Of a stretch of 64,000 nt of DNA, positions 10,885 through 21,351 are shown one piece after another. The DNA is from Spinellus fusiger (Eukaryota > Mucoromycota > Mucoromycetes > Mucorales > Phycomycetaceae). The translations under genes and the position numbers were made by a program. Position 1 is the stretch's first letter. Every line of letters starts with the position of its first letter. The stretch lies in the NCBI GenBank assembly GCA_025094145.1, contig JALLLS010000013.1, forward strand, positions 1 to 64,000, written 5' to 3'. The notes beneath the pieces were generated by a model. It did not search any database, was not told where the DNA came from, and worked only from the letters and a program-made list of their open reading frames with translations.

Positions 10885-12387
10885 ATGTCTTTCAAAATGT
10901 CTTCTGCTGTTGTTTTTTCAAAGGACTTGCCACAATCACCTCGTTTGGATGGACAGGGAAAACCACATACATTGGAGGAGTTTCGACATGCACCACGGAG
11001 TCTATTGGAGCCACTGTCGATGCTTCCTCGTCAGTCTTATTCCTCTCGTGTGTCTCATCTGTTTTCCAGTGATAAGTTGCAGCAGTATCAGGAACAGTAC
11101 CACAACTACGACCACGACCATGACCACGACCACGGCCACAACCAGGAAAAGAGCATAATGTCCGAGGTGAATTTATCTACACATACTAACATACTAACCT
11201 CTTGAGGAATAGCTACTCATAGGCCGGTTGAAGGAAGAAAACAGTCATTTGCAAACAATCCTCGAGGAGATGAAAAAGACCATCCACTACTGCCAACACA
11301 CCCATGACACCATGCAACAGTCACTCACTGACAAACTGTCTGCCTCGGATGATTTGATTCTCCATCTCCGTACAATGTATTACCAGCAGCTGCAAGAAAC
11401 AAAGGTACTTTTATCCTGTCCTTCTTTCTTGTGACTTGTAATGACTGTGGTCTCTTCTGTTGTGCTGTGCTGTGCTGTGCTGTGCTGTATTGTATTGTAT
11501 TGTATTGTATTGTATTCAATTCAATTCAATTCAATCCAATTCAATGCTACAATAGACCCTCATGGCAACTCAACGCTCCCTGAATACACGGCTCCGAGAA
11601 ATGACATTGGAACAGACCTGTGGCTTGCTGTCCACCCCCCACAGAGACAAACAGCCACAGCACAGAAAACACCAGCACCCTAAGCCCCAAGAAGACATGG
11701 ATCAGCGTAGAAGGGCACTGGAGACACTAGAGCAAAGACAACACAAGGCAGACAGGAGAGAGTACGAATTGCAGTGGAATAGAGTGAATGATCAGGTGAT
11801 CCAGCATTTCCAGCATATGCATGTGTCGACAATGGATCATGGACATGGAGAGGGTGTTCTTCCATGCACTCTTGATTCGAATGTAGAAAAGGATGAAAAG
11901 GAAACACTTCGAATGACGGTGGATTGGGTGCAGCAGCAATTGGACCGAGAGACGGAACGGTGTCTGCGTCTTGGTAAGTCCATCCTCTATGATCCATATT
12001 CATCCTACAAAGTCTTTCAGAAGAGGTATTATCAACGGGAGAACCGTCATCTAGTGCACAGGTAATTAAAGGACAGTAGATGGATAGTATTGAGTGTTCC
12101 TGTCTGTTGTTGATGCTTACACTGTTTCTTCCAGTGAACAGAAAATTGCTCAGTTACTGCACTCTCTGCATTGGGTGACGCCTGTTCCTATCCACCGATC
12201 CCCCTTGTTCAAATGGAGGGCCTGTGTCAGTGCCATTATTGCTATCCATCGACTAAGGTAAGTCCACAAGGCAAGAGGAATTCTCTTTCTCTTCTCTCTC
12301 TCTCTCTCTTTTTTTCTTTTCTACAAGAGCTTTCTTTTTTATTGGGATTTGGTGTTGTGTAGATCGCTTGTGACGGGACTCTTGTAA
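10885..12387 (+). CDS. Coiled-coil protein with PACT-like (spindle pole/centrosome targeting) C-terminus
   Basis: Six exons (10885-11166, 11213-11404, 11556-11973, 12013-12061, 12135-12257, 12363-12387) join to 362 aa. The middle is rich in Glu, Gln, Arg and Lys with heptad-like spacing (RLKEENSHLQTILEEM; MDQRRRALETLEQRQHKADRR), typical of coiled coil. Residues about 285-362 resemble a PACT domain: RETERCLRLVFQKRYYQREN parallels the family RE-x-FR-x-DL-x-x-QKRYL pattern, and FKWRACVSAIIAIHRLR the closing helix. PACT proteins anchor gamma-tubulin complexes at centrosomes or spindle pole bodies, so that role is inferred, not shown. The 39-nt intron 11974-12012 is very short and in frame with no stop, so retention would add 13 residues. 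The splice is favoured because it restores the PACT pattern. A His-Asp repeat occurs near residues 75-90. Confidence 0.6.
11460..11545. repeat. Graded pentanucleotide array in an intron
   Basis: The intron 11405-11555 of the PACT-like gene contains consecutive pentamer blocks: about five TGTGC, then about six TGTAT, then about five TCAAT units. The unit changes stepwise while the period of five is kept. Confidence 0.85.
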
Positions 12388-12675
12388 AGATAGTCTTACT
12401 GTATTCCTATTTCTTATTTCTTTCTTACTGTATTTTTTATTACTGTTTTTACTGTTTTATTAGTATTATTATTATTATTACTGTAGTGAGAACACCTTTT
12501 TTTATCTCTCTCTTTCTCTCTCTTTCTTTGCTCTCTTTCTCTCTCATTAGCACAGAAGGATAAAAGAAAAGAAAAAAGAAAAACACACACATACATACAC
12601 ACCACGACCTCTTCCTCTTGATTCTCTCTTCTTTTTTTTTCTTTTTTTTTCTTTTTTTTCTTTCTTCCTTTTCTT

Positions 12676-14572
12676 TTATCCTTCTTCTGCTAAATGGGTG
12701 ACTGTCGTATTCATTGTCGTCCGTCTTTTCATACTGGACGATGGATCCACTTCCTCTTGATTCTCTCCTCTGTCCAGAGCAGTAGAACACGATCCCACAG
12801 ACACATTTGAATGAGTCGATGCATTCGAACTAGAACGTCGTCGTAGGTGGAGATCATGCACGGGCAGTGGGCTGTAGGGATAGCAGGTGTGGTAAAAGGC
12901 CTCCACTACTGTGGCAGCGACTGTGGCGACGACGGTAGAGGGGGGCGGCAGCGGAGGGGGTGGGGCATTGGTACTGGACACTGCATTGATGTGGAGATGG
13001 GAGAGCTCTGCACTGACACTGTTGGCTACAGCACTAGAAGAACTGGTGGCACTGTGGCTATGGCTGTGACTATGGCTGTGGCTGTGACTATGGCTGTGGC
13101 TGTGGCTGTGACTATGGCTGTGACTATGGCTGTGGCTGTGACTATGGTTGTAACCTATAGGATGGATCATGGCTGTCGTGCTGTTATTGCTCAAGGTGGT
13201 GGTGGTGGTGGTATTGGTATTGGTAGCATGATTGGCATGGGCTGTGGGTGTGACAGTGACAGTGACAGTAACTGTAGGAGGGCTCGTCAGTACCAGTGTG
13301 TTTGTGCTGCCAGTGCTATTCAGAGGAGGGCTGTTGCGTGTGCCACAGCGCGAGTGTGGGTGGTGGGGGTCGGGAGTGGCGGCTCGTCGGGAAATGGCGG
13401 CTATCTGGGAAGACGACGACGAGGGACTGAGAGGCGTCACTGCGGGTGTGGGTGTGGGTGTGGGTGTAATTGTGGGTGTAATTGTAGGTGTAGGTATGAG
13501 TGTAGGTATGAGTGTAGGTATGAGTGTAGGTATGAGTGTGGGTGTGGGTGTGGGTGTGGGTGTGAGAGGTGTAGGGACGTCTTCTTCTAGCTCGGGTGTG
13601 GAGAGGCGTAGACGCTTGATGTCATTGACGTCATTGCTGGAGGTTCTGCGGTGGTGCCGCCGACTGGAGGAAGTAGAGGGGGTTGGATGCACTTGTGTGA
13701 CAACGACAGGCTCTTTCTGCACCAAACTGCTGCGTTTCTTTCGATTGAGCTTAGCTACTAGGGATTCTCTTTCTCTTCTCGCTGCTTCCTGGAGCATCAC
13801 ACACTTGACCTTGTAATCAATATTGGCTGGACTCTGTAGGCACATGAAGAACTCTGATAATTTGGAAAAGTCCCAGTCCTGTGTGAATGCTCGCAGAAAC
13901 CGTTCTCTCTGTGCACTGCTGGCAGACATGTAAGGGGGCACAGACAGTACCATTGTCATGAGAGTTGTTGTGTATTGGGTGGCCCAACTGCTTGTCAAGT
14001 GACGTAGCAAGTGGGCTCTTCTCAAGTCACCTAGAGCAGTGAAGGAAGAAGGAGAGAAAAGAGAATGAGTCTCTCGAGACGCCACCAAGCAGCAGGAACT
14101 TACCCATCTCATCCACCCAATCCATCGTCACATTGCGGACAAGTGTACTGATGCTCTCCAGTCTCCAGTCACTGATAAGCCATTTAAGAGCATTGACAAT
14201 ACGTGAAAGGGGATATTCATTGGCTATACGGTGCAGATACATGGCAGTGACGTGGACATTGTCTTCACTCTTAAGCCATGAGTAGAAGGTGGCATCATAA
14301 AGTTGGTCCATGCACTTGATGTTGCGGTGTACATCTCTCCAGTTGCCCTCTTCCTGGATCACAACATGTTTTGTACGCTTCTTGACACCGGCCCACTCTG
14401 CTACAGTAATGCCATGCAGGGGCTGGCGAGAGGGCAAATGAAAGTCCAATGACTCATCCAACCCTTCTTCTGTGGTGGCTGGTGTCCGAGTGTACGGCTG
14501 TCGATGAGGATGGTAAGGAAGATTGGTTCGGTTGATAGGTGAGAAAGAGTCATGAGGATTCATAGGAGCCAT
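12676..14572 (-). CDS. Unrecognised protein with Pro-Thr and His-Ser repeat tail
   Basis: I do not recognise the family. Two exons (14104-14572 and 12676-14030, GTAAGT...TAG intron) join to 607 aa. The start chosen is MAPMNPHDSF; the frame is open further upstream but unlikely to be translated. Residues about 50-260 look like a folded, mostly helical region (AEWAGVKKRTKHVVIQEEGN, NALKWLISDWRLESISTLV, RNVTMDWVDEMGDLRRAHLL, FTQDWDFSKLSEFFMCLQSP). A basic patch with RRHHRR and KRLRLS could be a nuclear signal. The second half is low complexity: a Pro-Thr-(Leu/Ile) array encoded at about 13441-13570, a His-Ser array at about 13054-13150, and Ser/Thr/Pro-rich linkers. The folded part suggests a regulator or scaffold, but no function is claimed. 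Confidence 0.75.
13054..13150 (-). repeat. Coding hexanucleotide array (His-Ser repeat)
   Basis: The plus strand reads GGCTGTGACTAT/GGCTGTGGCTGTG units, encoding about 16 consecutive His-Ser pairs on the minus strand in the tail of the 12676-14572 protein. Synonymous changes between units show it is not brand new. Confidence 0.85.
13441..13570 (-). repeat. Coding minisatellite (Pro-Thr repeat)
   Basis: GTGTGG/GTGTAG/GTATGA hexamer variants encode PTPTPT and IPTL blocks of the same protein on the minus strand. The array splits into a perfect PT core, a PTIT part and a four-fold PTLI part. Confidence 0.85.
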
Positions 14573-14828
14573 AAGAGACTGAGAATTAAAAATGGACAAG
14601 GATACATTTATACAAATACAATTCAGAGTCAGCATAGATACTTTTATTTTTTCATTAGGATGGAGGGTCCAAGGTGGTGATAAGCATTTTTTAATTCTTT
14701 CCATGCTTCTGATTGGTCTATTCATTTAAGTCTTAGCCAGTGTCACTTTATAGTTCCATGGGCATGGGTTTATTTTTTATTTTTTCTGTCTTACTCTTGC
14801 TGTTGGTTATGCAACACGTCCTTGTTCT

Positions 14829-15237
14829 TTATTTCTCCGCTCTTGGAGGGTGCATTGGCCTCTTGGAGGTGGTGGAGGTGGTGAAGGTGGTGGAGGTGGT
14901 GTCAGGAGTGATATTAGGAGTGATATTAGGAGTGATGTTAGGAGTGATGTTGGCAATATTAGCAGAGGACAAGAGACAGTGCCATTGGGTGAGTCTGTCC
15001 AAGGCGCCATAGAGAAGAGTGTCATGTATGTCCACTATCATAGAGAGAAGATGAGTATAGATGGTAGACTCTACATGGTAGATGGTAGACTCTACATGAT
15101 AGATGGTAGACTACACATGATAGATGGTAGACATTACTCTGTAGGGATAGGGCAGTGCTCTGTAGTGCGTTTGTCTTTAGTGCAAGAGACTCCACTTGTA
15201 CAGTGAGTGGCAGGCAGCGTGAAGAAAAAACTGACAT
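14829..15237 (-). other. Repeat-rich region with possible small gene fragments
   Basis: Between the 12676-14572 gene and the NDUFA4-like gene, two overlapping minus-strand frames are open (15022-15237 and 14829-15041). Segments VESLALKTNALQSTALSLQ and VDIHDTLLYGALDRLTQW look protein-like. They are separated by a 4-copy 17-mer array (unit close to GATGGTAGACTCTACAT, about 15058-15132) and followed by Thr/Asn-Ile-Thr-Pro repeats. A small two-exon gene is possible, but the junction is unclear, so no coding call is made. Confidence 0.25.
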
Positions 15238-15265
15238 AAGAAGAGGTCAATCTATTCTCACTCTA

Positions 15266-15328
15266 CTCATCCCATTCCATCCCATCCCATCCCATTCCAT
15301 CCCATCCCATCCCATCCCATCCCATCCA
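15266..15328. repeat. CCCAT pentamer microsatellite
   Basis: About a dozen CCCAT/TCCAT units lie in tandem, about 200 bp upstream of the NDUFA4-like gene start. Confidence 0.85.
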
Positions 15329-15526
15329 ATGATACTGGGAAATAGGGAATCTCACAGCACAAGGGGGAGTGACGTCCCTAGACAAGAGAACTAAACTACA
15401 CTCATATGGGTGCGTGACAAGACACCTCACATGGGAAGACAGCCCTTTGTCCTTGGGAAATGTATAAAAAGTGCTCTGTTCTTTCCTGCCTTCTTAACTG
15501 CTTTCTTAACTGCTCTACAAGTGGCC

Positions 15527-15957
15527 ATGGGATTCTCTACCTTTTTAAAATTGAACCCTGCTCTTGTTCCTCTGTTTGTCTTTGCTGGTGGAGGCTGTAT
15601 TGCTGCTGTGAGGTAATGTCCATTCCCACCCATTGGCCATTCCTATTGACTGGCTATCCCTCCCAAATGCCTATTGACTGGGCTACCCATTGGCTACAGC
15701 TATCCATGTAAGTCTAAATCATACCACTGATAAATCCTCATGGTGTGTCAGTGTATCTGTTAAGAACACACCCAGAAATTCAAGTAGATAAAAAGAACAA
15801 CCCTTATCCCTGGCAACATGTCCAACAGAACAGAAACATAAAGGTAATGACTTTCTTTTTTTCCAACAGCACATTGACTGTCCATCGAATTCTCTAGCTC
15901 TTTAGCTCTCATCCAGAGATCTACAGCTCACGTTCTATATCAGAACGCCCTTACTAG
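15527..15957 (+). CDS. NDUFA4/MLRQ-like small mitochondrial inner-membrane subunit
   Basis: Four exons, 15527-15612, 15700-15707 (8 nt), 15752-15843 and 15898-15957, join to 81 aa, exactly the length of animal NDUFA4. Residues 8-30 (LNPALVPLFVFAGGGCIAAV) match the family KHPSLIPLFVF-IGTGA block and form the single membrane helix. YLLRTHPEIQVDKKNNPYPW matches YLLRLALFNPDV...NNPEPW, and NIKLFSSHPEIY matches the family end. The proteins are associated with cytochrome c oxidase or complex I in mitochondria. The 8-nt exon 2 is required: skipping it breaks the frame, and the alternative single-intron model removes the YPLYLL residues. The only AG in 15613-15699 is its acceptor, and a GTAAGT follows directly. 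The ATG has a GGCCATGG context. Confidence 0.85.
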
Positions 15958-17256
15958 CCACTCTCCTTGTGTGTGTGTGTGAAGAAATCAACCCAATAAA
16001 TTAACCTTATTCTCTCCTTGTTCTCAGGGATATGGGATTGTGTGACTAGATGAAGCCAAAGGGAATAAACCAATGGACCTATCACTACACCACTACCTTC
16101 TCTCTGGAGTAAAATGTAATGTGTGTGTTTGTCTCTCTTTTTCTTTTACAAAATAAAATGTGAAAATGAATCCATAAAAGAATTCTCTTTTTCTTTTCTT
16201 TCTTCCTTGGAGTAGGGGCTATTTCCACTTCCATTGGAGAGAAAGAAAAGGGCATTCATTTCTATAGCCACCCCATCACACTCTTTTTTCTTTTTTCTTC
16301 TTTCTTTTGTTTGGCTGGTCATTGGTCTACATTGAAGTGTAAATGATAAGAGTATGATTTTGTCATCATTCTTCTACCAATAAACGCTTCATATGACATA
16401 GAGCGTCAGTAGCTTCATGTACATAGTATTCTGGATTGAGAGGGATGTGAGACTCCCCAATTCAACAGTAGAGTGTAGACAGACAGAAGAGTGCTCTTAT
16501 TATCCCACTAGAATATAAAGTATATTCTGCCTCTGCTTCTGCTCATTGATAAAGCACCACATATGTAGCAAGGTGATAAACAAATTGCATAATTCATCTT
16601 AGTACATACACTCTTTAATGTCTATCAACACACTTGGAATTGCATCTTGGAACAGACAAAAAAGAACCCTTACATAAGTGCCTTTCTTTTTTTTTGTCAA
16701 AGAGATCTTTACCCCACTCCTTACTTTAAATTGTATTACATAAATACCAGAAGAGGGTTGGCTTGGCTTGGGTATCTTAACTTTAGTCATGATCTTATTT
16801 TGGTTACATGTGTATTTCTGGGAAGATAATAATAATAATAATAGTAATAATAGTAATAATAGTAATAATAATAGTAATAATAATAGTAATAATAATAGTA
16901 ATAGTAATAGTAATAGTAATAGTAATAATAATAGTAATAATAATAATAAACAGAGCAAGTGCACAAATAAATAATAAGAAAAAAACAAATAAAAATGCAT
17001 CCAAAAGCATACAGTTTCTCTATTTTCTAGTCTTATGACCTGTAACGACATATCACCTACCATGCCAAGGTGCTTTAATATGTCACCATGTACTTTGGCA
17101 TGGATAAAAATAGAGCTGTTTTTAACCTCAAGAATAAAGAGGGTAGCTACACTTGTAGTTGTATAAACTGTGATATTATTCTGATTGGTTAGAATACAGA
17201 AAGTGTAGCTGTTGTGTTGAAATTCACAATCCCCTTGTGTATTGAACAGAGACACT
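15958..17256. other. Intergenic; AAT/AGT microsatellite
   Basis: No gene can be supported. A minus-strand frame from 17255 gives about 85 protein-like residues (for example SSIFIHAKVHGDILKHLG, faintly like a tubulin-binding-cofactor-C beta-helix) and then runs into an AATAATAGT array (about 16827-16950) read as poly-Leu. The last part (FQDAIPSVLIDIKECMY) is protein-like again. The frame may be an exon or a pseudogene, and evidence is too thin for a gene call. Confidence 0.35.
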
Positions 17257-20200
17257 TCTTGTTCTATTTAAATAGATGTATTCATAGAACAGGAATGTAT
17301 TTATACAGGGAGGTCTATAACAAAAGATGAATCTTTAATAAGAGTGAGTGCTGTAGGGGAGTCTTGCCATCTTTTGGTGATGTGAGTCAGGATAGTGCAT
17401 TGTATCTTGTTTGATCTACATTGACAGTGGAAGAACAAAGTATGTCTTTGTATTGATCTAGCTCTAGTGTTCTATTCATGATCTATGACCTGTCATTGGG
17501 TCAATGTAAAACTATAAACTATTAAAAAGCAAACACATATTGATTGTTTTTATTTTCATTGTTGTTGCTCCTTATACCAACAACTAGAAACAGTGTTCTC
17601 ATATAAAGCCATAATGCAGGGCTTATGAACACTTGTCTAGAGCACTTTAATTGCTACTAAAGGATACACTCATGAATGGACAGACACTAAAACAATGTTT
17701 CATAATAGTATCTATTGTCTTTTTTTGAGTGGAATACCCTTTACTATTAGTAACAAAACATTAATGGAATCCAACTCTATTGTGATTCATTCATGGAACA
17801 TGCCTTCCCAAGGTTATTCTTCTCAAATGAATACATTTAAACATTGAATGCTGATAAGAAATCTTTAACTATAGACTATCGGAAGAAGAACTCGGATGGA
17901 AAGGTCATTGGCTAAAGTAGGGATCTACATAAGATACTATAGCTTGTATAGTTTAGACTATTAGCCAGTGACCCTATTTCAATGTCTGTTGCTATTGTGG
18001 TTCTCTATCATCTATAACTACTTGGTTAATTAGTGTTTGTAGATCACTACATTTGGTAGTGGTATTATTAACTATTGCTACTGTGTTTATGAATACACAT
18101 GCTTACATTGAGAAAGAGAGAAAGAAAGAAAAAAAGAAAAAAAGAACACCAAAACACGACTGTACTTCTTCAGTGTGTACAATACAACCGCAAAATACAA
18201 GCTTCTTCCAGTTATAATTGCCATTGAAGGATAATAATAAATTTTTATTCTCATAGATTCTATGTTTTACAATGAAGCCCGCACCAAACTCACATCCATG
18301 TCGTTCACTAAAGAAGTTCTCAGGATCTTTCCCGTTTCTCAGGGTCATACTATGACACTTTTATCAACATTCAATAGTGAGAATCTGCTTATAGTGAGAA
18401 TCTATTTTCTTAAATAGAGTAAATCTTATCTACATCTATTTATATGTACGAGTGAGTATAGAGTGAAGCCTCTGTGTTGAGAAAAAAAAAGGATTCTTTG
18501 GCTGGAGTCATTTGGACGCAATGGTTTACTAATGTCAATGTGTCACTCTGTCAACCACCCTTCTATTCTCTACTTTTTGAGAATGCATAGTCAAGGTGTG
18601 TGATCTCCATACTGTGGGACATTGTCTTCTCTTAAGATTAGAAGCTGTGTGCATTTGATTATTACTGCTACCCTTCTCTTGATCATTTATACATTATGTT
18701 TAAATAAAGGAATGATAGTATAGTGTTTCTTTTATAAACAAATCTACAATCCAGACCCTATGAAAAAAGCATTAGTATTGATCATTGCTTTAGAAAACTC
18801 CTTTTCAACATCCAACACATGTATACAAAGAGTATTATTCTCTAGCCTGTAACAGAATTCATTTTCTAGGAATTGAATAGATGTATATTTTTATTAGATG
18901 ACTCTAAATTCATAATGGCTCGGATGTGGTTCATAATACACCACCTTCTCACATTTCTTGGCATCTCTTCTTTATTCAACAATGTTATGTAAAATGTAAA
19001 TAAAAGACACTGGTATTTTGGACTCCTCTTTTGAGTGAGTGTGGTACCATTGTGTTCTTTCTTCTCTTTATAACCTGTGACCAATCTTACTGAGAAATGC
19101 AGATAGCATAATGTTTATTTTCTCGATAAATTCATGTGTGGATGTCATGTGTGGAGGGTCAATTGAGCTCCACACTCCACGACCCTTGCCTGTGGCAGAC
19201 AGCTATGGCTGACAATGGTATCATAGCACGATGAAGGAAGAGAAGAGGATGGAAAAGAGTATGTCTTTGTCTTCTGGTGTTGAATAAAGAATAAAAATAA
19301 AAATAAAAATAAGAGGGTCGATGTTCTAATTAAGAATTAAGAATTAAGAATTTATGTCAATGGTAAGTCTTTTCTCTTATTATTATTTTCTATTCTCTTC
19401 TAGTAAGGTATATTGTTAAGAAGATCTGTTGGTGTTGTTGTTCTTTAATTGTTCATGTTGCTTTTGAGCTTCTCACCCAGCCCCTCACTTTGAATCCCTC
19501 ACAAGAAAATAACCTGTTTCTAGCAGATTCTATTTCTTGTTAGACTGGTAGCCGAGATTGGCAATGCTTTGACTTCATTATGTGACCCGTGGTATTGTTT
19601 GGAAGCAATAGACCCTAATTAGTTTCTATAGTAAGATATAGTATACTAGAATTGAACTTTTTCAAGATGTATGCAGCTTCTTTAAGTATCTGTTTATCTC
19701 TGAGACAGCCTGTTTTTTTTTCTTTCTTTTTTCTTTCTTTTTTCTTTCTAATGTGTAGTATTCGCCACTAACATATAAGACACTTTTATGAAGGATCTCG
19801 AGAGCACATGAGATCAGGGGATCCATAGTCCCATGTGCTATTTACAGGTACTACAGAAATTCTATATTGCTTCATCCTTTTCATTTTGTAACAGCTATAA
19901 TTTATTTTATTCTTTGCCACTGTCCATATTGGATAGGTAATACAATCTTTATGTTGTGTTAGAGATTACACTATTCTACCCTTTATGTTTTATCTTTCTT
20001 CATGCCTGTTCTTTTTTTTTTCTTTTTTTTTCAAAAGAAGATTGGTTTAGTGACTAAGCTTCTCGAATCCGAGGATACTTTGTATCGCTGGTATTTTTAT
20101 AGAACTGCTCATTGTGATCTATTGTTCTTTCAGTCACGTTTACTAGACATTATAATATCTAGTAATGACAAAATCGAATAAGATACACTTCATTATCAAT

Positions 20201-21351
20201 TTCTAGATAGTTTACCTGTAGCATGGGGTTTCCGTCAGTGAGTCAACCGAGGCTTCTTGTGTTCAAGGGTATTTGGTTTAGTTAACGTACGATTCACTCT
20301 GCTCTTTTTTATTCAACTTGTTTGTTATTCTTTTATACTTTAATGATGATTACAAATATAAAAACTTGGCAGAAATCACCAAAAGGCATACATTCTAATG
20401 CAGGCTATTGTACTTTTATATTATCTCTGAAAGATCAATAAACTGTATTCAAATAAATTACAGCTTATCATAGATGCTTCATCATAAACCATTGATTGTG
20501 TAGCTGTTTTTTTATACATTCGTCTGAAGCAGTAGTGTTTTAGTGTGCTTATCTTGACATTTTGGTCATTGAATAAGTATGTATTTATATTCCAAACCTA
20601 ACTATCCTATATGAAAAAAAGAAGTACATAGCTCATAGGATTATATGACTGATTCATCTCACTCATTCTTTACAGCAAACTGCCATTTCTTGGTTATATC
20701 ACAATGTCTCTACTTTCTGTTTGGTATCTATCATTATTATATAATATATTTATTTTAGAAATTAGTTAAATAAGCTCAATTTGGATAAACTTCATCTCTC
20801 TCTCTCTCTTCCTCTTTATTTTTATATAAATTTCTTCAGATGCTCATCAAATATTGTTTATAAACAAGAATAAATTACTAGGATAATGGACATGAGAATG
20901 TATTAGAGAGTAGGTATATATTTTTAGTAATGATCTAAAGTGTTTTCACTATGTAACAATGTATAGTGAAAAGAATAATACTCTGTACCTGTCATATGAG
21001 CATTCTTAATAGAGTTACCATTTCACCAAAGATAACACATTGAACTCTCGACAACTATTAGATTAGATTCTTCATTGAGCCAAATATTAGAACCCAAGAA
21101 TAGTTACTTGCGTGTGTGTGTATTGATGTTTATTAAAACTTAATGAATCTTGAATTCAGTTTGAGGAATATATACATATATACATAAACTTTAATACTGA
21201 AAAGCCTTTCAATTGAGCTATGTGCTTTTTAATAGCTCTACTAATGAGTCTTGAAGTTCTATCATGAACTTTTTTCTTTTATAGTGAACAGTATTTAAGA
21301 GATATTTTTATTGAGATAGAAGATAAAGCATATAAATCTTAAATTTTAGTC
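17257..21351. other. 4-kb AT-rich intergenic region with transposon scraps
   Basis: There is no supported gene. The minus-strand frame at 18103-18348 contains CEFGAGFIVKHRIYENKNLL, which weakly recalls the FGTGFIV segment of non-LTR retrotransposon endonucleases. Bases 20585-20738 are one copy of a dispersed repeat whose inverted partner ends the window. Poly-pyrimidine tracts and short AT repeats are scattered through it. Confidence 0.5.
20585..20738 (+). repeat. Dispersed repeat, copy 1
   Basis: This stretch is the reverse complement of 63850-64000 with about 95% identity by eye, including a 3-bp indel. The shared block ends abruptly at 20738. On the other side it may extend past the window end. 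It is probably a fragment of a transposable element. Confidence 0.85.

Noticed and set aside
12847..13816. Long plus-strand frames opposite the 12676-14572 gene
   Set aside because: They are Gly/Val/Cys-rich mirror images of the coding repeats of the minus-strand exon, with no independent support.
15844..15869. 26-nt intron near the end of the NDUFA4-like gene
   Set aside because: Too short. Using the acceptor at 15897 (54 nt) instead gives the family-like end KLFSSHPEIY.
16599..17255. 218-codon minus-strand frame with a long leucine run
   Set aside because: The poly-Leu is the AATAATAGT microsatellite read through. The flanking parts are protein-like, but no splice pair or family supports a gene.
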